This document shows positions 12,073 to 23,499 of a DNA stretch of 64,000 bases, in pieces. Within the stretch, counting starts at the first letter, position 1, and every line of letters starts with the position of its first letter. The translations under genes were made by a program, and so were the position numbers. The notes beneath the pieces are model-generated. The model worked only from the letters and a program-made list of their open reading frames with translations, made no database searches and had not been told where the DNA came from. Where the stretch lies: positions 30,964,158-31,028,157 of the forward strand of contig NC_035163.2 in the NCBI RefSeq assembly GCF_001659605.2, written 5' to 3'. The stretch comes from Manihot esculenta (lineage: Eukaryota > Streptophyta > Magnoliopsida > Malpighiales > Euphorbiaceae).

Positions 12073-12229
12073 AGCCTGGAGGTTTGTTTGTTTGTCTGTT
12101 TGTTACCGCTCTTATTTTGTTTCATTAAATCAACAATTTCTTAAACTTATTAGTTGCTTTTTTATTTGCAGATACTTTGGAAGTTGGCTTATGACAGGGC
12201 TGAAAGGCTCCTCCTGAAATCAGGGTAAG

Positions 12230-13640
12230 GGTTCAGTGCCCCATGTATGAGGATGAATTCAATTTTTTATTCGTATCATTATAATATCCTTTTTGTATAA
12301 TCTTTATATGTTTTGTATCATCAAAAGAACTCCATTTGCTTGAAACTCGAAGTTGAATAGATCAGAGTCGACGCATGTCCTCTTCAGCATACATTTGGGT
12401 GTAGAGAAGCCCTGAATTCTTGAACAAAAATCAACCAAATTTAAACAAATGGAAAAAGAAAAAAAAAGAAGCTTGACTGTTAGTTGGTGGTGATGACACA
12501 CACCTTTCCTTACAAAGTCTTCCTGACAAAAGGTTCAAAGTGAAAGCTGTTAAGTTAACACAGCTTCTCTTCCACCACCACCCCAGAAAAAGCAAAAGCT
12601 TCTTCAATTTTACCTGCAACTGCACGAAAATTTTTATTTTTTAATTGATAGATGACATGCCATTCGCATGTTATTAATGGCTCCGCTTTCTATCTCTATA
12701 ATTCATGGGGGGACAATGATTCAGAAATTCTGTGCATTTCCAATTACGGTCAAGTTCTTAGTGTCCTGCCTCTTTCCATCAAGAACAGGTTTTTGTTAGG
12801 GACCTTTGGACAAAATTTAAGTAGCCTCTATCTTTTGTTTTAATTTATTACATTTATAAAGTTTTACTTTTATTTATTATTTATATTTATAATAAATTAA
12901 TTACTAAATTTACTTAATTACAAAGTAAAATAAATTCAAGTGCTATGTTTTATTATTTTTATTAATAAATTCAAAGTTTTGCTTATTAATTACAAGAATA
13001 AAAATTAAAAAACGTAATAGATTAAAAACAAAGTTTTTAACATATAATTAAGGATTATTTACGTATTCTATCTTTTTTTATGTGTTTAGCATTGTTAATG
13101 GAAAAAAAAATCTCATTAAATGCATATATCAACTCGATCTGTCTTTCATTGGGTGGGAGAAAAGGAATTAGATCAATGCTTAAATTTGTCATGGAAAATC
13201 ACTTTACTGAAAACACAAGAAAAGAAAATCAGATATCAGTCCTTGATCTCAGTCCTTGTATTAGCTCTAACGCTCATCTTGCTTTAACATTAAGTAATTA
13301 AATTAGATTAAGCTGGAAATAAATATATGGTTATGCTAAAATTAGGGAAACCCAAGCCAAAATCAAGGGACAGAAAGAATCCTTAATCAAACTCCAAACA
13401 ACCATATGGCAACAAAATTCAACCAAACCTTTGTCTCTTAATCAAACATGCCAACCTGCAATTTCTCATCATCGCCCATTCATCACATCCCATATGGGTC
13501 AGGGTCCCACCTAAGGCCCCTAGTCATACCTTTAAAAGGACTTCATCATAACTTGCACCAAAGCTCCTACACTGTCTATAGCCCCCACAAATTTTTTCTT
13601 CAAATAAAAACTTTCATTACACTCTCTCACTACTATATTT
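12230..13640. other. intergenic region, RUK to AGP
   Basis: RUK 3' flank, then AT-rich DNA (12840-13080) without a credible gene. Short frames at 12652-12843 and 13080-13301 lack family features. The last 250 bases are less AT-rich and serve as promoter and leader of the arabinogalactan protein gene. Confidence 0.5.
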
Positions 13641-13684
13641 TACTCTCTCCAGTGAGTGTGCCACTGATTTCCTTCATCATTAGA

Positions 13685-14092
13685 ATGGCCTCTTTTTGGT
13701 TTCTCTTATCATTCATTATATCTTTAATCATCTTTCCATTTCTTTCTTCATCTGCTCTGCTAAATCCACAAGCTTCAACTATCCCAACTTCTCCAGCATC
13801 CCTAGTAAACTCTCCACCTCTGTCTCCTTTCCAGGAGTTGTCACCAGATATTGCTCCTCTTCTGCCTTCTCCTGGTGGTGTGTTGCCTTCTCCTACTATA
13901 TCATCTTTGCCTACTATTCCCTCCACTCAGAGCCCACCAAATCCAGATGAGTTTGATGCACCAGGTCCTGATTCTGCATTTTCACCACTAGTTTCATTTC
14001 CAGCCTCCTCTGCAGCACCTCAAAACTCAGTGAACTTTGCTGCTGCTGTAGGGTGTACACTCTATTGGTCAATTCAGCTTTTAAAAGTGTGA
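13685..14092 (+). CDS. AGP25: classical arabinogalactan protein (AGP25/26 type)
   Basis: A single-exon gene of 135 residues. It starts MASFWFLLSFIISLIIFPFL, a clear signal peptide cleaved near residue 24. The body is rich in Pro, Ser, Thr and Ala, with PPLSPFQELSPDIAPLLPSP and several SP/TP/AP dipeptides that are typical targets of prolyl hydroxylation and arabinogalactan addition. The tail ends in a hydrophobic stretch (FAAAVGCTLYWSIQLL), as expected for a GPI-anchor signal. The product should be an extracellular, membrane-tethered proteoglycan. The frame is open upstream to an ATG at 13448, but only the 13685 ATG puts the signal peptide at the N-terminus. The number 25 follows remembered Arabidopsis neighbourhood (next to RUK); AGP26 is equally similar. 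Confidence 0.82.
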   Translation: MASFWFLLSFIISLIIFPFLSSSALLNPQASTIPTSPASLVNSPPLSPFQELSPDIAPLLPSPGGVLPSPTISSLPTIPSTQSPPNPDEFDAPGPDSAFSPLVSFPASSAAPQNSVNFAAAVGCTLYWSIQLLKV

Positions 14093-15426
14093 GTTAGTTG
14101 CTTCCTGAAATGTTAGGGAATTCGTATGTTTCCATGTTAATGTTCCATTAATTATAGTATACAATATAATGCAAGTAGTTTTTGTTTTGGTCTACTGATG
14201 AGTTGATGTGTGTGTTGTTGTAATAACCATGATTGTTCCATTGTGAGATGAGCTATTCTTGTTTTTTAGTGCATTCTGTGTTCTGGGTATTCGAAGAAGC
14301 ATTAACCTCTTCAACCTGAGAGCTATTTTGCAGAAGAATATGGTGGCTCTTGCCTGCCATGGTTGCTGCTCATTCGCATACCTGCAGTCGGTTGCAGGTG
14401 ATGAGTGAGCACATGGGTTTGATCCAAATCAATATGAGAACAAAAAATTACTATTCCAAAAAGCATGTGACCCACACCTAAAGCCCATGTATTAGGTGAC
14501 AATTTGTTGACAAGTCCATCACATGTTAACTAATCATGCTTATTATAATAGTGGTATTAAGGTAAATCTGCTTTGTCTACTTTTCACTCTCATCATTTCT
14601 CTTGGGGAATCCCAAGTCTAAAATGGGTCTTTAACATGGTTGATATATATTCATGATAGATGTTCAAAATCTTAAAAGTTACTAAATTTTAAAAATTAAA
14701 TGATTAGCCTAGAGATTTACTATTATAAACAATGTTATGCATCTGTTTAGAATAAATTACTTGTAAGTTAGATTATCCGTTTTCCTTTATTCTTTGTTTA
14801 AGTTGATGAGATTATATAATAATTAACTCAAAATTATTAAATAATTTAGATTAATTTCAAGTGAAAAATAATCTAAAAATTATGTATGCCAATTTTAACT
14901 GGCCACTACACTATGTTAGCACTGATTTAGTTTCCGAATTTGGAAACGATCCTGATCAAACAGTTTAACAGCCTAAATTGGTCTTGAGTAGGAATCAGAT
15001 AATCTCCTTTCTCAACCCTAAATTATTGATTCAGGCCCAAAATCGCCTGAATCAGCGGGTCAACGGTTGAACCCTGAATAAACGACGAATCAAGTCCATG
15101 AAAGCTATGCCACAGACTGGAATTTGTGTACGAGTAATTATTTATCTTTTTGTCCAATTGCGAAGAGAGAGATACCTTAACAGTGAACATCATCCCTTTC
15201 CTTGCAATCATGATTGCAGGTTTAGAGGTTCTACTTCATTCTTCCTTATTGCAAGACAGTGACTGGAGTTGATGATAATAAACACTCGTTTAAATCAACT
15301 GTGCTTATATTGTCTCATCTTTGTGCCAAATCTTGAGCTGCACATATTCACATGCTAAGTTTTATTACAATATGGAATGTTCAGTCAAGAGAATTCATTA
15401 ATTATTTTCTTGAATTTCTGGTGAAG

Positions 15427-15468
15427 TTGGTTAGCTTCATTTTGCTATATATTGCAGAAGCTAACCAA
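15427..15468. repeat. perfect 12-bp inverted repeat (hairpin)
   Basis: TTGGTTAGCTTC at 15427-15438 is followed after 18 bases by its exact reverse complement GAAGCTAACCAA at 15457-15468. It lies about 530 bases beyond the ACP stop codon, outside any gene recognised here. Confidence 0.75.
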
Positions 15469-15519
15469 TTCCGCATGACATAGGAGAATCACATATTCAA
15501 GTCAGAATCAATGTTCGTA

Positions 15520-15661
15520 CATCCAGACCTATACACCCAACCAAGTAAGAGATGCCACATTATCTTAAATCATAGTGAGTCCTACCTAAAATCATGGTAG
15601 GGCCTACGAAAATTTATAATATATTAATTTTATATTCGTTGGGTGTACATATGTCCAGATG
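15520..15661. mobile_element. small MITE-like inverted-repeat element
   Basis: CATCCAGACCTATACACCC at the left and CATCTGGACATATGTACACC as reverse complement at the right form an imperfect terminal repeat of about 24 bases, ending in a shared CACCCAAC. The interior is about 95 bases and non-coding. No clear target-site duplication was found. Confidence 0.45.
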
Positions 15662-15997
15662 CGCTAGAAATTTCCATCCCACCATGTAATGCACTTCACA
15701 CAAAGACACTACCCATTGTCCTTAAGAATTATGCTGTTTTAGCATTGGAATGTTCCACAGGAAAAGTGGGGAAGAAAGAAAATGATACTTATCACACATT
15801 GATGATATATTGACTCATAACTAACATAACAATGAGGCCTGATACACAAGTTCTTTCTGAGTAGCAGATAACTTAGAATAAAAGAAAATTGAAACAAGGC
15901 ACTTGGATGAGTTATTTTATATTTGTTTACCCTAAAAGAAAAACATTAAGATATAGAACTACCACGTCTTCAGCTCTTTGTATCATTTCAAGCACTT

Positions 15998-18092
15998 CTA
16001 TTTTTTCTCAAGAAGCTCCTCAATCAGATCTGCAGCATCTTGAACACTGACAATACTCTGGGCGGTCTCTTCTTCCACGCTGATTCCAAATTCCTCCTCA
16101 AGTCCCATTACAATCTCAACCTGAATAAAAGGAAGTTGATGACGATAACACTGATTACAATATAAACAACTGAGGATTGTTTGCAGAGGAGAACTCAGTA
16201 AACATCACTGCTGGAAGAAAATAAGGCAGATCTTTACACATCAAGGAATTTTCTGTTGAGAGAACAAATTCTAGATTCCCCCAAATTTTTGTTAACTTGA
16301 GTTTGCATGTATTTCTGTGGTAGCTAAACAATCTTGTCTTTTGTATTTTCATCAAAATTCTGTTCTTTGGGAATAAAGGCTGTTTATATAAAAGATGGTG
16401 GAAACTTTTGTTTTTAAAATATCATTTGATAAAAGCCTCAAGATGTTTTCATGATAGAGTCTCATAATTCCATTGTCAAGTTGACCGGATTGGTCCTTCG
16501 TTTATGGATATTCCACATAACTGACCAGATGGAAAAACGTAGAACGCTAAAAAGCAAAAAAGAAAACAAAACATGCTGATGAATGGAGGTCAATCACATA
16601 AGATAAACAATTATAAAAGATTACTTGTAAGTGTTGTGTGAAGAAACAAGTTCAAAATATAAGTGTAGACATTGAAGTACCGTGTCGAGAGAATCAGCTC
16701 CCAATGCAACAAACTTTGACTCTCCATTGACAACAGTGTCAGGTGCCAGAGCCAGCTGGTTCCTCACAATTTCACAAACTTTGTTCAGTGTCTCTGGCTT
16801 GGCCTGCTAGAAAAAATTGTGCTCATCATTTATGGCTGTGTTTTCAGTTAGACTAAGAATTAAGAAATCAGTATTTTCATTGAAACTAAGAAAGTTGCAT
16901 GTGTGGTGGATGCGATGTGCATGTACCAATTATCTTCCCATTTCAAACTACATTTTAAGTGCATCTTCCAACAAGCGATGAAACTGGCAGAGCATAAGAA
17001 TTGAACAATGGACAAATGGAGCATAAACATTCTTTGAATTTCAAACACAGATACAAATAACTTAATGCAGAACAAACACTTCCATTACATATCAAATGAT
17101 GACACTGATGGCTTAGAAAACCACAGAATATGATTTCATTTACTTCAGATTAACCAAAATTCCTTTAACAAATAACATTACCAATTCAAATAGAATGCAG
17201 ATGAACATGGGTATCACTGCTAATACAGAATCAATGATAGAGAATAATATTGAAATATCTCCGTAGTTCAAATAAAAGATAGACATACACACCGCACAGG
17301 AAACTCGGAAACGAGATGAACTCTTTTGCAATCTAAGAGAGGGGTAGCTTCTCCCGCTAATTGGAAGAGAAACCAACCTCAGACTAGAGATGCCATTGCT
17401 TGATGTCTGCCCAAACATTAAAAAAGAAAACCATAAACATTAAGATATTATATGCAGTCAAAGATAAGTATATCACCAAGAACAGCCTATTTCTAATAAT
17501 AGTGCCAAGAAACCACCCAACTTATAGATTTAAATTTGCAGGTGAGCAGAGTTTTATATCTTCAACACACTCAAGCATGTGAAAGCTCACTACACTTGAA
17601 GCATAAACAATCATCAACCACTCAACCTACTGCACTTTGGGCTAATTTCCATTTCAATGGTAAAATAATTGAAAACTGAAATCACTCAACTTAAAGATCA
17701 ATCTTGCAGTTGAGAGCCACAAGAAAGATTTATTCGCTAGCTAATTTTTGCAAATCACTGGTAAAACAATTGAAAATGATTTATAACTCACAATCAGCAA
17801 CGTGACAAAAGCCTCATAAAGATTTCAATAACACTTTAAACATGAAACTCTTCTACAACACAATCTCAAGTTTGAATCTACATGAATTGGGTATTAAACC
17901 TAAAAACAACTATCAATCCCCAATCACCAATAGAATCAATATTAAAAAATAAACAGAGAAATCAAACCCAAAAGAGAAAATGGAAAGCAGATCAAGATAA
18001 AAAATTAAAAAAAAAAAAATTACCTGGGTGGGAAGCTTAAGGGAGGTTGAGAAAGAGGTAATGGAGATTGAAGGTCCAGTAATAGAGGCCAT
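15998..18092 (-). CDS. ACP1: plastid acyl carrier protein
   Basis: Four exons on the minus strand: 18092-18024, 17406-17293, 16803-16681, 16120-15998, giving 142 residues. Residues 1 to about 60 are a Ser/Arg-rich, acid-poor plastid transit peptide ([20 protein letters not shown]...SSRFRVSCA). The mature four-helix domain starts near [20 protein letters not shown]. Ser99 in [11 protein letters not shown] is the 4'-phosphopantetheine attachment site. The end is acidic ([14 protein letters not shown]...LLEKK). The protein carries growing acyl chains for type II fatty acid synthesis in plastids. All splice junctions keep frame. A minus-strand TATAAAA at 18214-18220 predicts a leader of about 90 bases. 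It sits tail-to-head with NHX, as I recall for Arabidopsis ACP1 and NHX2. Confidence 0.93.
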
Positions 18093-18213
18093 GGCTTGTG
18101 GTTCACCAACAAAAAATAACACAGAGAAAGAGAGAGGCGGAGAGAAACAATGAGCACGAGGAGTGAGTGCTTGAAAGAGAAAGTAGCGAAGCGCGTTTAG
18201 GATTCTCTTGTTG

Positions 18214-18220
18214 TTTTATA
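18214..18220 (-). promoter_or_regulatory. TATA box of the ACP gene
   Basis: TATAAAA on the minus strand, 122 bases before the ACP start codon. A start site about 30 bases downstream would give a leader of roughly 90 bases, which is usual for a strongly expressed housekeeping gene. Position and sequence are the only support. Confidence 0.5.
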
Positions 18221-18239
18221 CTTGTGTTTTCTTTTTCAA

Positions 18240-19460
18240 CTGTTGCATGTTTGTTGAGATTGGTTGGCTTTGTTTCCATCGAAATTCCGACTGTTTGGTT
18301 CCTCGTTTTGATTTTCCAGTGTTTGGTCACAGGGTTGAGTTATCATGCCATTTCAAATCCACACGTGGTCATTTTCTCACTAGCTTAACAAAATACAAGC
18401 TCAAAGCCTAATGTGGAACAATCCATCACCATCAGTGATCAAATTTGGTTGGAATGTGTAATAGCAAATTTTGGAAACGGCCAAATATATAATTACGAAT
18501 CAGGACTTTACATAAAAAGTATGAGTTTTTGAAATATTTCATTACACACCTTAATTTTATAAAAATAGAATTTTATATATAAAGTGAATACACGTAGACA
18601 TAAAAATTTTGATGATATAGACAAGTGATGAAGATAAATTAAAATAGTAAAATTATTTTAATTAGAATTATATCCAATCTGCTGTAACAATCTTTAATAC
18701 AAATTCTTAATTATATATATAGTGAAGTGACAACTATATTCGATCTAACTTGATTTAAGAGATAAATTTAAAAGTAATAATTTTTTTTTTAAAAAAAAAA
18801 GCTAAATTGAACAAAAGGTTAAAAAAATGAATCAAATTGAAATTGCACATTTAGCTATTGAGAAGTGAAAATTTTATAATTTTTTTATTTAATTAATTTT
18901 TTTTATCAATTCTAATGTTTGAGAATGTAATAAATTACTACAAATTTTTAAATAAATATGATTCATCATGAATTTAATAGACAATAGAGTGTATATAATC
19001 TATTTTTTTATAAAATAAATTTTTTTATTTATATTTTAAATATATTTTAATTCATACTGGGCCAAATCCAAATAAATATTTAACATTAAACTCTTTAGCT
19101 TAAAGCCATGTTCCCATTCTCTTTACCGACTTGCCCTTCTCAGGGCTTTTTTTTCGAAATGGAAATTAGAATTGAAAGAGTAAATTAAACAAAAAGTTGT
19201 GTAGAAATTTAATTAATTTTTGCTCGCATATTATTTATTTTAAATAAAGCCAAGAAATTGGCACTTTACAAAATCCAGTATCTGGAACACAATCTCATTT
19301 GAAAAACCATATACACAAGAAAAATAATACCAAAATTGAACACAACCTCACTCTGACTTGTTAAAAAAAAAAAAAAAAAATCTCTCTGACTGAATGAAAA
19401 GCCGATTTCATGAACTACCCTACTTAAATTAGTAGTCATACACTCATTGAAAATTTCTCC
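18240..19460. other. intergenic AT-rich region between ACP and NHX
   Basis: ACP promoter followed by AT-rich DNA. A run of T then A at 18781-18800 could fold on itself, and an A run lies near 19363-19380. No coding signal was recognised. Confidence 0.5.
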
Positions 19461-19469
19461 TCACTGCTG

Positions 19470-22400
19470 TCACTGGAGAAGACTTCCCTCAGTTGGGGAA
19501 CCAGGGATGAAAGGTACAAATCCCCGGCCGCCAAAAACAGGCCGCATGAAGGCATCATCAAAGTCTCGCCAATAATGGTGGACTGTGAGAGAAGGGGTGC
19601 TTAACAGCATCCTTAAACTTGTTGGGTAAGAAACATCGTAGCTGCCTTTGTTATCCTCTAGATCTTGCCCATTGAGGAGTGGCACAATGAGAGATTTAGG
19701 ACTAGACGGTTCAGAACTGGAAGTGTGATTTGGAGATGGAAGCAAGATCCTAACTATTGGTTTTGTCATTAAACCGAACACCTGCACATATCAAACGATT
19801 AGCTAACCTTGCCACTTGCTTTTCATGGCATGGGCAGAGTTTGGTCTAGCAGGTTGCTACTCGTAGTAGTAATAAGCTAAGTTCAACAAAATTAAGGGAA
19901 TTGCGGCTGATTCAGTTTGTTACAGATATGTTCAGTTCAATTTTGTTATTTAAAACACGGAGTAGTATCCACATAGAAGAGGTGGTGACTTACAACTGTG
20001 CTGAAGAGGACAACTGTGATGGTACTAGTGATCATTATCGCACTCCCACGCAATTGTGTATAGCCTGAATTGGTAAACTGCATGAATGCAATCAAATGAC
20101 TCATTCAGTGAACATGAACAATGACCATACCCAATGAGGAGAATGCAAATCCCTTGATAAGTCTAGGACAACTTTCAAAACTTGTAGCCAGTCAGCCATC
20201 CACAAAGGTTGGGTTTTGTTAGTGTATCACAGTTCATAGTCATATCTAAAAAGGAAATTTTCAGTCTACTTTCTGTGACAGAATATTCAATATTCTTTAC
20301 CTGATTATAAGCAAGAGCCATCGAAACAGCACCACGCATAAGACCTGCCCACCAAATTGTTACCTGCCGATGAAAATTCCATGGAGACATTTAGTACAGT
20401 AAGTAATTGATGAACATTAAGCTCTAGAAATCAGAACAGCTAAAAAGCAGTACCTGTTGCTTGATATCAATTTTTTCACAGGAAGAGTTCTTGGTCAAGT
20501 TGGATAGAAAGGATAAGGAGAAAACGAAGGCTGCTCTTCCAACCATAACCAATCCCAAAAGTATTGCACTCACACCGGCTGATGTCCCAGGGCTGAGAAC
20601 AAAAACAGGAATTAATCCCACACTCAGGAAATGGTAAACTTAGTTGGACTTGACTCGCATTTTGCATGTTGGAATTTATTTTCCTAATCTCACTTCTATG
20701 CAATAGTCTTACCTATGGCTTACCAACTTCCATTTCTCAATGTCCAAGGCATCCATTCCAACGTAAAGGAAAATGAAGATCTCGGAAACAAATGACAATG
20801 TGGCAAAAGCATGCCTGAAATGATTGATAAGCAGCCAAATATAAGTACTGCAACAACTAGACCAGCAGCTTTAGTGAAAACATAAGGGGATATTGTAGAT
20901 GTACGTAGCTTTACATACTTGGTTGTCACTCTTGAACTTTCGGTGACGTTATGCCATGTATAATGAGACATAACAATCCCACAGAAGAATACAGTGAGAA
21001 TGGCGCTTAAATAGAATAGCTGCAAGAAAAACCAAATTTTCAACAAGGTTAGAGCAACTTGTATCCACCAAATTTTAAATCTAACAATAGAAGGAAGCAG
21101 AAAACAAGGGTCCCAAGCGAGACGCTCTATTTTACTGTTTGTTAGCAACTTACTTCAGCCAGCATATATGAAAGGTAAGCCATGAGAATCATCAGAGCAA
21201 CCTCACGGTCAGTAGAGCGTCTGGATTTTTCACGAAAACAGAAACTATAAGAACACTTTTTTTAAATTTTTTTTATTGCCACTAGCAACTGAACAGCGTT
21301 GATCATTATGTTTTTCTTATGTTCCTTCTGCCATTAAGATGACATGGAAAGTTAACGAGCGGGAATATGTTACAAACCTGCCAAAGTAAAGCTTCTTAAT
21401 AATGTATGCACTGAGTAGTCCAGACTGTTTAAAAAAAAAATACACATAAATTTTGAAACTGCAGAAAAAGAAAACACATGCAAAACACACACAGAGAGAG
21501 AGAGAGAGAGAGAGTCTCACTAAAACTCCCAAAATGGTGCTTGAGATAAACAGATTTAGAAAGTTCCCAAAAAACTGCATAGCAACACTTGAATTGATGT
21601 GGGAGAGATCAAAACTCTGGATTGCATTGAAAAGAACCACAGATGTGGCATCATTTACCACACCCTCTCCAAAAACCAGACTGTATAGTAAAGGTGTTTC
21701 ATCCTGATTAAGCACCTGCAGAAACACAAATCAAATTAATTAATCCATCTCTGGGCTTGTACCCCCAAAACGGTAAACGAGACTTTCCTTCACTAGGCCG
21801 TTTATACCTGTAAGGTACAAACAGAATCTGTGGCAGAGAATATAGCTCCAATTGCTGCAAGTAAAGAAGATAAGCGAACATAAACTGTGGAAAAAAAAAG
21901 GGGAAATAATGATAATAAACGAAACTGAGCATACCAAGATAGTCTCCTATGTCGAGGGAACCAATGTTCATTTTCTTGAAGAAGTGCATAGCACCTAAGT
22001 ATAAACGAAAGAAGTAATCATAAGAATTTAACATATTAAGTTCTGCATTTGTTCTCAACCTCTAAATTTTGTCTCCCACTAAACATGGCAAAACATGCAA
22101 GCGAAATACGGAAGAATAAAAAAAAAAATCACACCTATTGATATGACACCAGTGGAGATCAGTGTACCAACTGCACCAAAGAGAACGATGGTCATGAAGT
22201 TGCGGAAAAACTGCTTCTTCTTCACCTGGAATCTGGTGGAGGAATGAGCAAGCAACAAAAGTTGTCATGAAAATTGAGCAAGCAACGGAAGAAATACATC
22301 TGTGGATGACGAATGAACGAACAAACTAATCTCAGAAAAAATTGTGGGAGAAATCAGAAGTATCCAACTTACCCAGCATTAAAAATAATAGGTGGAAGAA

Positions 22401-22756
22401 GATAAATAAAGAATAAATCTTCACTAAAAACTAAAAGATGTGAGCTCTTTCCTCCAGTTGTAAGCAAAATAACCACCCCAGTGCACAGACCCTGCATTAA
22501 TTCACTATAAACCTGTTACAAATTATGCTGCTATATTGCTACATCCAAAACCATGCAAAGATCAGCGAGGGAAGATAATACTGACAATGGCGAGGGCTGT
22601 AATGGATTCGTTCATCCACCGATTCTCCTCTAGTAGATGGCCAATTATAATACAGGCACATAGAAGTGCCACGAAAAGGTTTATCGACACTACTGATGAG
22701 TGATCCGATCCTACTATTGCCCCCGGCTTCGTCAAAACCTCTAAAGCGAGCGCCAT
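19470..22756 (-). CDS. NHX2: vacuolar Na+(K+)/H+ antiporter, NHX1/NHX2 type
   Basis: Fourteen coding exons, minus strand: 22756-22586, 22491-22373, 22232-22135, 21994-21935, 21854-21808, 21715-21521, 21424-21378, 21220-21154, 21019-20919, 20814-20713, 20592-20454, 20363-20301, 20077-19994, 19781-19470. They join to 534 residues, normal for the class. Hallmarks: SDHSSVVSINLFVALLCAC near the N-terminus, the amiloride-binding motif LFFIYLLPPI (83-92), the FSATDSVCTLQVLNQDETP and FGEGVVNDATS core, and AGLMRGAVSMALA. The C-terminal tail ends RPVFGGRGFVPFIPGSP, typical of vacuolar class I members. The protein exchanges cytosolic Na+ or K+ for vacuolar H+, acting in turgor, pH and salt tolerance. 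NHX1 versus NHX2 cannot be separated here; NHX2 is suggested by adjacency to ACP. Confidence 0.93.
21492..21514. repeat. (GA)n/(CT)n microsatellite at an NHX splice donor
   Basis: An uninterrupted AG run on the plus strand, read as CT in the NHX transcript. It begins within ten bases of the exon 6 donor (GTGAGACTC) and fills part of a 96-base intron. Confidence 0.85.
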
Positions 22757-23480
22757 TGTCGTTGAAACAATTCCCTCTGATGAGAAAAAAATCTGAAACT
22801 GATTCGATTTTTAAGCTACAAACTTTACTTCAAATCTGTAACTTGAATCTTTTTATGATACAAACCAACCCTCTAAGTATGGAAAAAGCAACCTGATTTA
22901 AGTCGATCCTTTTTACTGTTTTTCATTAAGGTTTTCTTGCTTCTTTTCTCGCCGTCCAAACAGTGGTTGCTAAAACACACAACAAATCGAAATATTTTAC
23001 CGCTCAAAAACTAGGTCATAGACTCGCTCGCTTGCTCATGACTCACTCACCGCGAAGCTCAAGTAGTCCGGTTCCTTTCAAATTCTAACGAAACAAAACC
23101 GCAACGTCGATGCTTTTTAAACTTGAACTGATCAAAAAGTTTCAATAAAGAGGCAAGAAGAAAAGCTTCGTCGAAATTCGATTTCAGCTAATATAGTGAG
23201 AGAACATGGGAGAGGACAAAGGAGCTGAGCTGACATTGAAGGGCAGAGGCCGCGAAAGGAAACTTGTATATACACCGCTTGAACCGAGTCAAAGAGTTCA
23301 AATTTTAAGCGCGACAAACATTGATGGAGAATATAGGACAAACTAACGGTTGCGATTAAGATTGGTTACTATGGTGTTGGATGTGGCTTAAGATTTCCTC
23401 TTTTGAAAGAAATTGGAATTAGAGGTAGAAAAAGGAAAGGGAACGAAATTAAGGAACAAGGAAAGTTCCGGTGAGAATGA
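22757..23480 (-). promoter_or_regulatory. NHX leader and promoter region
   Basis: About 700 bases upstream of the NHX start codon with higher GC than the following DNA. Donor-like CAG|GTTGC (about 22893) and acceptor-like CATCAG (about 22778) suggest a leader intron, but this is not certain. A 69-codon minus-strand frame at 23132-23341 has no family features. Confidence 0.35.
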
Positions 23481-23499
23481 GTTTGTCGTCTACGGAATC

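Larger units (their letters stand above)
14093..15990. other. intergenic region between convergent AGP and ACP genes
   Basis: Mostly AT-rich. It contains the AGP 3' region, an unexplained GC-richer block at about 14280-14420, a decayed-looking repeat at 14900-15080 with the short palindrome GATTCAGG...CCTGAATC (about 15031-15056), a strong 12-bp hairpin (15427-15468) and a small inverted-repeat element (15520-15661). No credible coding gene. Confidence 0.5.

Noticed and set aside
13448..13684. Upstream extension of the AGP frame from an ATG at 13448
   Set aside because: It would bury the signal peptide about 80 residues into the protein and has no family resemblance; it is leader sequence.
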